DNA of 8,165 bases. It comes from Bacteroides ovatus. GTDB taxonomy: Bacteria; Bacteroidota; Bacteroidia; Bacteroidales; Bacteroidaceae. The notes under the pieces are model-generated. The model ran no database searches and was not told the origin of the DNA. It was given only the letters and a program-made list of their open reading frames with translations. Each line of letters begins with the position of its first letter. Position 1 is the stretch's first letter. The DNA is taken from contig JAUUNK010000233.1 of the NCBI GenBank assembly GCA_030844565.1, positions 1 to 8,165 on the forward strand. Direction: 5' to 3'. Made by a program: the position numbers and the translations under genes. Shown piece after piece: positions 1 through 6,082 of this stretch.

Positions 1-1380
1 TTTTACGGCTTCTGTCAATCCCGGAATCTTATTTAAATCTTCGCCCCAGATAGATTCAGCTCCCAGCACACCTTCAGCTACCTTCTGAGTAGAACCTGTA
101 GCCCAAAGGTCTTTTAAGAGATTCATGATTTCCGGTGCATCGTTAGGTACTATTTCTGCTCCGTCTGCACGAACGCCACCTTTGTAATAGGTGATAATAG
201 CAGCGAGTCCCAATACTAAACCTTTCGGAAGTTCACCTTTACGTTCTAAGTAAGTCTTCAATCCGGGGAGGTCACGAGTCTCATATTTCGGGAAAGAGTT
301 TAGCATGATACTGGTCACTGCGTGATCGACGAACGGATTGTTGAAGCGTTCCAACACATCTTTTGCAAATTTTTCCAGTTCGTCTTTCGGCAAATTTAAT
401 GTTTCCATCAATTCGTCGAACATTACTTTGTGGATGTATTTGCCGATTACTTCATGTTGGCAAGCATCGCGTACAATGTTGATTCCAGACAAATAAGCCA
501 CTGGAGAAAGAACTGTGTGGGGACCATTCAGCAAAGTTACTTTACGTTCGTGATAAGGAGCTTCTGACGGAACGAAAAGAACATTAAGTCCGGCTTTGTC
601 AGCAGGGAATTCTTTAGCTATCTCTTGGGGAGCTTCGATTACCCATAAGTGGAAAATCTCAGCCTGCACAACCATGTTGTCATCGTATTGCAATTTTTCT
701 TTGATAGCAGCAATATCTTTACGGGGGAATCCCGGGACAATGCGGTCTACCAAAGTAGCATAAACGCCACAAGCTTCTTCAAACCAAGTTTTGAAATCTC
801 CGCCCAGGTTCCACAATTCTATATACTGATAAATTGTTTCTTTCAGTTTGTGTCCATTCAAGAAGATAAGCTCGCAGGGGAAAATGATTAAACCTTTGCT
901 CTTATCACCATTGAAAGTCTTGAAACGGTGATACAACAATTGAGTAAGTTTGCCTGGATAAGAAGAAGCGGGAGCATCCTCCAACTTACAAGTAGGATCG
1001 AAAGCAATACCTGCTTCAGTAGTGTTAGAAATCACAAAACGCATTTCCGGTTGCTCTGCCAATTTCATGAATTCTTCATTCTGAGAGTAAGGGTTCAGAG
1101 CACGGCTGATGACGTCGATCATTGTCAGGCTATTTACTACCTCCCCTTTATCCAGTCCTTGAAGATTGACATGATAGAGGTCGTCTTGAGCATTCAGCAT
1201 GTCTACCATACCTTTGTCGATAGGCTGAACAACTACTACACTGCTGTTAAAATCAGCTTTTTGGTTCATGTTGTAAATAATCCAATCTACAAATGCACGT
1301 AAGAAGTTACCTTCACCGAATTGGATAATGCGCTCCGGACGTTGTGCTTTAGGAGCCGTTTCTTTGTTTAATGCTTTCAT
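1..1380 (-). CDS. uxaB: Tagaturonate reductase (altronate oxidoreductase), 3' end outside the window
   Basis: Reading leftward from the ATG at 1380-1378 gives 460 uninterrupted codons that run off the left edge. The family is usually about 480 residues, so only the last 20 or so are missing. The product is an NAD-dependent enzyme of the mannitol dehydrogenase/long-chain polyol dehydrogenase family that interconverts D-tagaturonate and D-altronate in the cytoplasm, the second step of galacturonate catabolism. Visible evidence: a Rossmann nucleotide-binding start with IIQFGEGNFLRAF at residues 18-30, and the catalytic signature KVTLLNGPHT with Lys280, Asn285 and His288, the Lys-x4-Asn-x2-His spacing of this family. 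The assignment to tagaturonate rather than fructuronate or mannitol rests on overall resemblance to UxaB and on the neighbouring uxaC; fructuronate reductase activity is the main alternative. It starts 30 bases after the regulator stop with no terminator between, so both are probably cotranscribed. The leader is AT-rich with no good Shine-Dalgarno. Confidence 0.93.
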   Translation of the reverse strand, partial: MKALNKETAPKAQRPERIIQFGEGNFLRAFVDWIIYNMNQKADFNSSVVVVQPIDKGMVDMLNAQDDLYHVNLQGLDKGEVVNSLTMIDVISRALNPYSQNEEFMKLAEQPEMRFVISNTTEAGIAFDPTCKLEDAPASSYPGKLTQLLYHRFKTFNGDKSKGLIIFPCELIFLNGHKLKETIYQYIELWNLGGDFKTWFEEACGVYATLVDRIVPGFPRKDIAAIKEKLQYDDNMVVQAEIFHLWVIEAPQEIAKEFPADKAGLNVLFVPSEAPYHERKVTLLNGPHTVLSPVAYLSGINIVRDACQHEVIGKYIHKVMFDELMETLNLPKDELEKFAKDVLERFNNPFVDHAVTSIMLNSFPKYETRDLPGLKTYLERKGELPKGLVLGLAAIITYYKGGVRADGAEIVPNDAPEIMNLLKDLWATGSTQKVAEGVLGAESIWGEDLNKIPGLTEAVK

Positions 1381-1410
1381 TTTGTTACAATTAATTTTAT
1401 AAAGTTGATG

Positions 1411-2478
1411 TTATATAAACTCAAAATAAAAATCAATATTTTCTTTAATTAATATATCTATCGGCATATATTTCACTGGTTCTACTGTTTTTTTGAAAAC
1501 CACCGAATCACACAATGCCTTAAGGCCACAATACCCTTGTAATCCTGGTCGTTGTCCAATCAGGTAGTGTATATATCCTGATTTCAACAGATCCACATTC
1601 GCCTTTAGCAGGTCATATCCGATAAGTCCTCTCATCTTAAGTCCCGCCGTGTGCAAATAATCTCCCAATTGGTATACCCGGGAATTAAACACTACCCCCA
1701 GTATATCACTGGAATGCCTGTTGAAGAACTCATCCAAAACTTTCCGGTTGCTTTCCATATCCGTTTTATTGAGTATCAACTCGTGGATAACAGGATTATC
1801 GCATTCTTCTGATATATAATCCATAAAACCTTTGAGACGTCGCTGCATCTGTATCTCTGCCGGATTTTCTTTATTATTGCTCAAGAATAAAGCTATTTCC
1901 TGTGTCTTGCTGCTCGAATAGTTTCTCATCAATAGTTTTGCGGCAATATATCCGCTTTCATAAGAATCCTGTCCGATATAGGTCAAGGCATTCGCCTCTT
2001 CCATATTAAAATCAATCAGAGCATAAGCCACCTCCTTTGCCCGCAAACGCGTAACCAATGCCAGTGTCTCTTCGCGAAAGTTAGGAGCTATCAACACTGC
2101 ATCTACCCCACCCGCTTCTATACTGTTACAAGCATCCTTATAGCTTGTTTTATCACCGTGGGTATAATGCACATAATGTATACTCACATTGAAAGGACGC
2201 AATTCTTGCTTTGCACGTTCAATCCCCACTACCACCGAATGCCAATAGTCGTGCTCTATATAATAAGGTATAAGGCACACGAACGTATATTTTTTCTTTG
2301 CTGCCAGTCCGATAGCAAATACGTTGGGTTGATAGTGGATTTCATCCAATACTTTTTGTACCTTTTCTTTGCTTTTAGAAGACACATCGCCCCGATTGTG
2401 CAACACCCGATCTACTGTTCCGGCAGATACCCCCGCCATACGGGCTATATCTTTGATGGTATAATTCTGGTCCTCCAT
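1411..2478 (-). CDS. LacI-family transcriptional regulator, probable hexuronate-responsive repressor
   Basis: The 355-residue protein has the LacI layout. An N-terminal helix-turn-helix (YTIKDIARMAGVSAGTVDRVL, residues 6-26) is followed by the hinge-helix region YQPNVFAIGLAAKKK (residues 49-63). From residue 64 onward it is a periplasmic-binding-protein-like sugar-sensing domain, containing for example GVDAVLIAPN and a late GLIGYDLL segment. The recognition helix has Ala-Gly where E. coli LacI has Tyr-Gln, so its operator should differ from lac. It lies between uxaB and the divergent uxaC, and shares a 198-base intergenic region with uxaC. That context suggests it represses both transcription units and is released by a uronate or a pathway intermediate; the effector is inference, not seen. 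The start at 2478 places the HTH at the usual distance from the N terminus. A regulator of another sugar is possible but less likely given the location. Confidence 0.9.
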   Translation of the reverse strand: MEDQNYTIKDIARMAGVSAGTVDRVLHNRGDVSSKSKEKVQKVLDEIHYQPNVFAIGLAAKKKYTFVCLIPYYIEHDYWHSVVVGIERAKQELRPFNVSIHYVHYTHGDKTSYKDACNSIEAGGVDAVLIAPNFREETLALVTRLRAKEVAYALIDFNMEEANALTYIGQDSYESGYIAAKLLMRNYSSSKTQEIALFLSNNKENPAEIQMQRRLKGFMDYISEECDNPVIHELILNKTDMESNRKVLDEFFNRHSSDILGVVFNSRVYQLGDYLHTAGLKMRGLIGYDLLKANVDLLKSGYIHYLIGQRPGLQGYCGLKALCDSVVFKKTVEPVKYMPIDILIKENIDFYFEFI

Positions 2479-2512
2479 AGTGCTAAAGCTTAAATATTAT
2501 AAATAATCGCTG

Positions 2513-2542
2513 CAAATATACGAATTATTTTGTTATCACAAG
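2513..2542 (-). promoter_or_regulatory. Candidate leftward promoter for the regulator-uxaB unit
   Basis: On the minus strand, TATATTTG (2520-2513) fits the Bacteroidetes -7 element TAnnTTTG exactly. Eighteen bases upstream is CTTG (2542-2539), a weak form of the -33 TTTG. This would start transcription near 2507, about 28 bases before the regulator ATG at 2478. The elements interleave with the uxaC -33 box, so one bound repressor could silence both directions. Confidence 0.5.
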
Positions 2543-2559
2543 TAAATTTTCTACTTTTG
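2529..2559 (+). promoter_or_regulatory. Candidate uxaC promoter, Bacteroidetes sigma-ABfr type
   Basis: TTTG (2529-2532) and TACTTTTG (2552-2559) match the known Bacteroides consensus TTTG / TAnnTTTG exactly, with an in-range 19-base spacer. Transcription would begin near 2565, leaving a roughly 110-base AT-rich leader before the uxaC ATG at 2677. No stable hairpin or riboswitch is evident to me in that leader. Confidence 0.65.
2530..2541. promoter_or_regulatory. Candidate operator half-palindrome over the divergent promoters
   Basis: The 12-base site TTGTTATCACAA is symmetric at five of six base pairs. It overlaps the uxaC -33 box and lies between the regulator promoter elements. Its GTTATC core (2532-2537) recurs inverted as GATAAC at 2565-2570. 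A LacI-type dimer site is plausible from position and symmetry, but no second genomic copy is available here for comparison. Confidence 0.25.
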
Positions 2560-2566
2560 TGTTCGA

Positions 2567-2575
2567 TAACGGTTA
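2567..2575. promoter_or_regulatory. Candidate operator at the uxaC transcription start
   Basis: TAACGGTTA is a perfect 9-base palindrome centred on 2571. It falls at about +2 to +10 relative to the predicted uxaC start, where a bound LacI-family repressor commonly blocks transcription. It is short, and AT-rich intergenic DNA throws up such palindromes by chance, so this is a positional inference. Confidence 0.3.
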
Positions 2576-2676
2576 ATAAAACTAAAAGTAAGTTCTTAGC
2601 CTATTAGCTTTAAAATCAATAGAATAGAATTTATATTATCAAAAGTAATAATTTTATATACTTAAAACACAGTAAA

Positions 2677-4083
2677 ATGAAAAAATTCATGGACGAAAAC
2701 TTCCTGCTACAGACTGAAACTGCACAGAAGTTGTATCACGAACATGCGGCTAAGATGCCGATTATCGACTATCATTGCCACCTCATTCCGAAGATGGTAG
2801 CAGACGACTACAAATTTAGATCACTTACTGAGATCTGGTTGGGAGGTGACCACTACAAATGGCGTGCTATGCGTACCAATGGAGTAGAAGAACGCTTTTG
2901 CACAGGCAATGACACCACCGACTGGGAAAAATTTGAGAAATGGGCTGAAACCGTACCTTATACATTCCGTAATCCGTTGTATCACTGGACACACCTGGAA
3001 TTGAAAACAGCTTTTGGCATTGACAAAATCTTGAATCCACAAACTGCCCGCGAGATTTATGACGAATGTAATGAGAAACTGGCACAACCTGAATACTCTG
3101 CTCGTGGTATGATGCGCCGTTATCATGTGGAAACAGTATGTACGACTGACGACCCCATAGATTCATTGGAATATCACATTCAGACACGCGAAAGCGGTTT
3201 CGAAATAAAGATGTTGCCGACTTGGCGTCCTGACAAAGCTATGGCAGTAGAAGTACCTGCCGACTTCCGCACCTATGTAGAAAAACTGTCAGAAGTAAGC
3301 GGAGTGACTATTTCGGAATTTGACGATATGGTGGCTGCCCTTCGTAAACGCCATGACTTCTTTGCCGAACAAGGTTGCCGTCTTTCCGACCATGGTATCG
3401 AAGAGTTTTATGCCGAAGATTATACGGATGCAGAAATCAAAGCTATATTTAATAAGGTATATGGTGGCAATGAATTGACTAAAGAAGAAATTCTGAAGTT
3501 TAAGTCTGCCATGCTTGTTGTATTCGGTGAAATGGACTGGGAAAAAGGCTGGACACAGCAATTCCACTATGGTGCTATCCGCAACAACAATACCAAGATG
3601 TTCAAACTATTAGGTCCTGACACCGGTTTTGACTCCATTGGAGAATTTACTACCGCCAAAGCAATGGCTAAATTCCTTGATCGCCTCAATACAAACGGTA
3701 AGTTGACTAAGACTATTTTATATAATCTGAATCCATGTGCCAACGAAGTGATTGCTACGATGCTGGGTAACTTCCAGGATGGCACAATTCCGGGTAAGAT
3801 TCAGTTTGGTTCCGGATGGTGGTTCCTCGACCAAAAGGATGGAATGGAAAAACAAATGAATGCACTTTCTGTGCTTGGTTTACTGAGCCGCTTCGTAGGT
3901 ATGTTAACGGATTCACGTTCTTTCCTTTCATATCCGCGTCATGAATATTTCCGTCGCACTTTGTGTAACTTAGTGGGCCGTGATGTAGAAAATGGAGAGA
4001 TTCCGGTTTCAGAAATAGAACGTGTCAACCAGATGATTGAGGATATAAGCTACAACAACGCTAAAAACTTCTTCCAATTCTAA
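2677..4083 (+). CDS. uxaC: Uronate isomerase (glucuronate/galacturonate isomerase)
   Basis: This 468-residue enzyme is a full-length UxaC. It isomerises D-galacturonate to D-tagaturonate and D-glucuronate to D-fructuronate in the cytoplasm, the entry step of hexuronate catabolism. It belongs to the amidohydrolase superfamily. Visible hallmarks are the metal-binding HCH at residues 33-35 in IIDYHCHL, the GDHYKWRAMRTNGV block (57-70), TTDDPIDSLEYH (156-167), the QFHYGAIRNNN strand (295-305), FGSGWWFLDQKDGMEKQM (377-394) and the late GMLTDSRSFLSY block (408-419) with catalytic-type Asp412. The start MKKFMDENF parallels the E. coli start, so the ATG at 2677 is preferred over the internal Met5. 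There is no Shine-Dalgarno, as is common in Bacteroidetes. The gene is transcribed divergently from the LacI-type regulator and is probably controlled by it, and ends 23 bases before a strong terminator. The assignment is very secure. Confidence 0.98.
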   Translation: MKKFMDENFLLQTETAQKLYHEHAAKMPIIDYHCHLIPKMVADDYKFRSLTEIWLGGDHYKWRAMRTNGVEERFCTGNDTTDWEKFEKWAETVPYTFRNPLYHWTHLELKTAFGIDKILNPQTAREIYDECNEKLAQPEYSARGMMRRYHVETVCTTDDPIDSLEYHIQTRESGFEIKMLPTWRPDKAMAVEVPADFRTYVEKLSEVSGVTISEFDDMVAALRKRHDFFAEQGCRLSDHGIEEFYAEDYTDAEIKAIFNKVYGGNELTKEEILKFKSAMLVVFGEMDWEKGWTQQFHYGAIRNNNTKMFKLLGPDTGFDSIGEFTTAKAMAKFLDRLNTNGKLTKTILYNLNPCANEVIATMLGNFQDGTIPGKIQFGSGWWFLDQKDGMEKQMNALSVLGLLSRFVGMLTDSRSFLSYPRHEYFRRTLCNLVGRDVENGEIPVSEIERVNQMIEDISYNNAKNFFQF

Positions 4084-4106
4084 AGTTCATTGGACTTTAT
4101 TATAAA

Positions 4107-4151
4107 AATCACCGTTGCTTAAAGGTTTATCAAGCTTTAGCAACGGTGATT
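4107..4151. terminator. Bidirectional hairpin terminator between uxaC and the small gene
   Basis: Perfect 13-base arms (4107-4119 and 4139-4151, AATCACCGTTGCT and its complement) extend inward by four more pairs (4121-4124 with 4135-4138) around one bulged T and a 10-base loop. T-rich sequence follows in both directions: ACGTTTTCT on the plus strand and TTTTATAATAAAG on the minus strand. It serves the convergent uxaC (+) and the 82-residue gene (-). Confidence 0.85.
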
Positions 4152-4165
4152 ACGTTTTCTATTCT

Positions 4166-4414
4166 TTACTTTGCCGATGACCTTTCTATCTTTTTCTTCA
4201 ATTCACGCAATTGGTCTATAGTCGGATAAAAAGTCGGATTCTCCCAGTTATTAGAAATCATTGCAATCATTGCATGAATATATTTTCCACAATCACTTGC
4301 TATGGTACATTGGTTTATCTGGAAACTACCCGATGGATATTCTTTGTTTTTAAGTATATCTTTTGCCCAGTTAAGCAGCTCTTGAATAGAGTCATAATCA
4401 TATTTATTTTCCAT
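4166..4414 (-). CDS. Small hypothetical protein (82 residues)
   Basis: I do not recognise a characterised function. The protein has no signal peptide or membrane segment and looks like a soluble, mostly helical domain. It has a helical N-terminal third (YDSIQELLNWAKDILKNKEY), a middle block with Cys37 and Cys42 (QINQCTIASDCGKYIHAMIA), and a charged C-terminal helix (IDQLRELKKKIERSSAK). The pattern of a Cys-x-Ile-x-Asp-like segment, a helix with His, a Pro-Thr-Phe-x-Pro turn and a final Leu-rich helix resembles small Bacteroidetes-restricted proteins that I tentatively associate with DUF6965. That link is from memory and uncertain. A -7 promoter match lies 41-48 bases upstream and a terminator hairpin begins 14 bases after its stop, so it appears to be a monocistronic gene rather than the operon's last member. 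It is convergent with uxaC and has no evident role in uronate use. Confidence 0.7.
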   Translation of the reverse strand: MENKYDYDSIQELLNWAKDILKNKEYPSGSFQINQCTIASDCGKYIHAMIAMISNNWENPTFYPTIDQLRELKKKIERSSAK

Positions 4415-4454
4415 AATAAAATCTATATTGTTTTCATTTCTTATTACTGGGCAA

Positions 4455-4462
4455 CAAAGATA
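4455..4462 (-). promoter_or_regulatory. Candidate -7 element for the small gene
   Basis: The minus strand reads TATCTTTG, an exact TAnnTTTG match. It would place the transcript start near 4448, about 34 bases before the ATG at 4414. No convincing TTTG -33 box is seen at the expected distance, so support is partial. Read-through from the upstream operon is the alternative, as no clear terminator separates them. Confidence 0.4.
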
Positions 4463-4516
4463 TTATTTCTTTTCCAGCTAGAAGATAATCATTGCTATAA
4501 AAATTGAAGTTTACCA

Positions 4517-6061
4517 CTATCCTCGAAAAGCACTAAAACGAAAGAAAGCGGGCAAACGGTCCGGATTCAAGACGTAACAGGCACGTTCTTTTAAAAGAGG
4601 ATGGGCATTTAATACAGCACAAGAATGGGGTACTAATGACATCATTTCCTCATCTTCTAAAGAGTTGCCTACAACTATCGCTTCTTCCAAGGGAATCTGT
4701 AAAGCAGTACATATCCGCCGTACCCCCTCCTTTTTGTCCGCATCGCGGTGGATAATCGTAATAAGAGGTCCTTTCCGATATAATCGATAGGAAGAGGATT
4801 TTTCTAATTCCATCCATATCTTCTCCCTCAGTTTCTTCTCCACAACAAGCAGGCTATATTTACATACTTGACCGTGATAAGTATAGATGGTTGTTTTTGA
4901 TACCTCTTCACAAATATCCGGTAAGGTATCTACCTGTAGGCATTCCACTTGCCCTGAATATGACAATAGACCTCCTCCTGCAAACACTCCCCCCTGGAAC
5001 AGGCTGAAAAGGGACTTTCCCAACTTCTTGCGCGCCTGTTCCACAGACAAAGAGGTGGCAAGATATAAGGGAATCTTTTGAGCCATATATTGCAAGGAGG
5101 ATTTATAACTTTCAGGTACAATGCCTTGCTTATCCGTAAGCGTCCTATCTATATCGAAGAAAGCACTTCGAATGAGTGGTTTGTCGGGTATCCTCCAAAA
5201 TGTCCCGTTTCCCATTATCCGGTGCAGAGGATGATGGCTGAGATTACTAAAAGCGATGTAGCAATCACAGACTTTCCGTTTACATGGAAGCGATATATCC
5301 AGCTTCTCACTCTGATAGAAATTGCCTATCTTGACATGGCTTCGGGGGCAAGCATATATGTCTCCTTTCCAGTCGACAAAGCAACTGCTTCTTCCTCCTT
5401 CGCAAGCATCCCATTGCGCCGGAGCATTCTTTCTGTCATACTCGAAGAGATTATCCAGCTGCGTAAAAAACTCAATATCTTCCTCAGACAGCGGCGTTTT
5501 GAGTCCTTGCATAGCATTGATAAACAAATAAATATCAGGCGACAGTTCATCTCTTAGTTTACTAAGCAGGGATTTAGCCGACGGATTGCCTACGGCACCG
5601 GCGCAAACCTGCATACCTACATGAGAGAGCGAATGAAGTTGCCGGACAAATTTGTCTACCGTAGTCATTTCCGGATGAAAACTTGCCCATACTTTAATCT
5701 TATCCACAGTAGCGGGCGAAGAAGAAAGCTCATTCAGCCATTGTTCTGCCGGAAAAGAAAGATTGGTCTGGCAAGAAACACCACTAACTTGCGGCAGCAT
5801 AGCCAGGCGCTTTATTCCCTTCCGATAATATTCATGAATCAGGGCTTCTCCATAAGGAATGATAAACAATTGCAAAGGTTCTCCCTTCCAATGTTCGATA
5901 GTTGTAATGAAACGCAGCCAGGCTTGTTTATCTTCCTCCAAGGATACCGACGAATGAGATTTTCTGCCAAAAGGACAATATGAACAGGCGTAGTTGCAAC
6001 TTGCCAGCTTACCGCGGTAATATATCCGCCTGATAGAGAATAAAGAATGTGTATTTGTCAT
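4517..6061 (-). CDS. STM4011-family radical SAM enzyme fused to a C-terminal HAD-like phosphatase
   Basis: The 514-residue protein has two parts. The N-terminal part (about 1-290) is a radical SAM enzyme resembling the STM4011 family. The 4Fe-4S/SAM motif is C22-x3-C26-x2-C29 (CNYACSYCPFG). A second cysteine group follows at C220, C227, C238, C260, C265 and C267, with WKGDIYACPRS and IGNFY, which looks like a SPASM/twitch-type auxiliary cluster region. The C-terminal part (about 295-514) is a HAD-superfamily hydrolase of Cof-like type. It has motif I FFDIDRTLTD with D303 and D305, motif II LATS near 334-337, a motif III lysine near 443-444 and motif IV VVGNSLEDEEMM with D470. The first motif IV acidic residue is Asn466 instead of the usual Asp. 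Substrates are unknown. It is the last gene of a three-gene operon, starting 21 bases after the HemN-like gene. GGGGAAG (6071-6065) just upstream of the ATG may act as a ribosome-binding site. Family assignment is from memory of motif and neighbourhood patterns; the two-domain reading is secure. Confidence 0.88.
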   Translation of the reverse strand: MTNTHSLFSIRRIYYRGKLASCNYACSYCPFGRKSHSSVSLEEDKQAWLRFITTIEHWKGEPLQLFIIPYGEALIHEYYRKGIKRLAMLPQVSGVSCQTNLSFPAEQWLNELSSSPATVDKIKVWASFHPEMTTVDKFVRQLHSLSHVGMQVCAGAVGNPSAKSLLSKLRDELSPDIYLFINAMQGLKTPLSEEDIEFFTQLDNLFEYDRKNAPAQWDACEGGRSSCFVDWKGDIYACPRSHVKIGNFYQSEKLDISLPCKRKVCDCYIAFSNLSHHPLHRIMGNGTFWRIPDKPLIRSAFFDIDRTLTDKQGIVPESYKSSLQYMAQKIPLYLATSLSVEQARKKLGKSLFSLFQGGVFAGGGLLSYSGQVECLQVDTLPDICEEVSKTTIYTYHGQVCKYSLLVVEKKLREKIWMELEKSSSYRLYRKGPLITIIHRDADKKEGVRRICTALQIPLEEAIVVGNSLEDEEMMSLVPHSCAVLNAHPLLKERACYVLNPDRLPAFFRFSAFRG

Positions 6062-6082
6062 CAGCTTCCCCGATTATATGAT

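Noticed and set aside
928..1302. 124-codon rightward open frame opposite uxaB
   Set aside because: The minus strand here encodes conserved UxaB sequence without interruption; the plus frame has no supporting motif or promoter.
2158..2493. 111-codon rightward open frame opposite the LacI regulator N terminus
   Set aside because: It overlaps the helix-turn-helix coding region and runs into the promoter region of the divergent genes; it is a shadow frame.
4461..4490. Possible hairpin (GATATTATTTCTT / AAGATAATC) as terminator of the radical SAM operon
   Set aside because: The arms pair imperfectly and no T-run follows in the leftward direction, so a terminator cannot be supported.
5078..5557. 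159-codon rightward open frame opposite the radical SAM-HAD gene
   Set aside because: It is antisense to a gene with clear motifs, and its translation shows no recognisable domain. It is best explained as a shadow frame.
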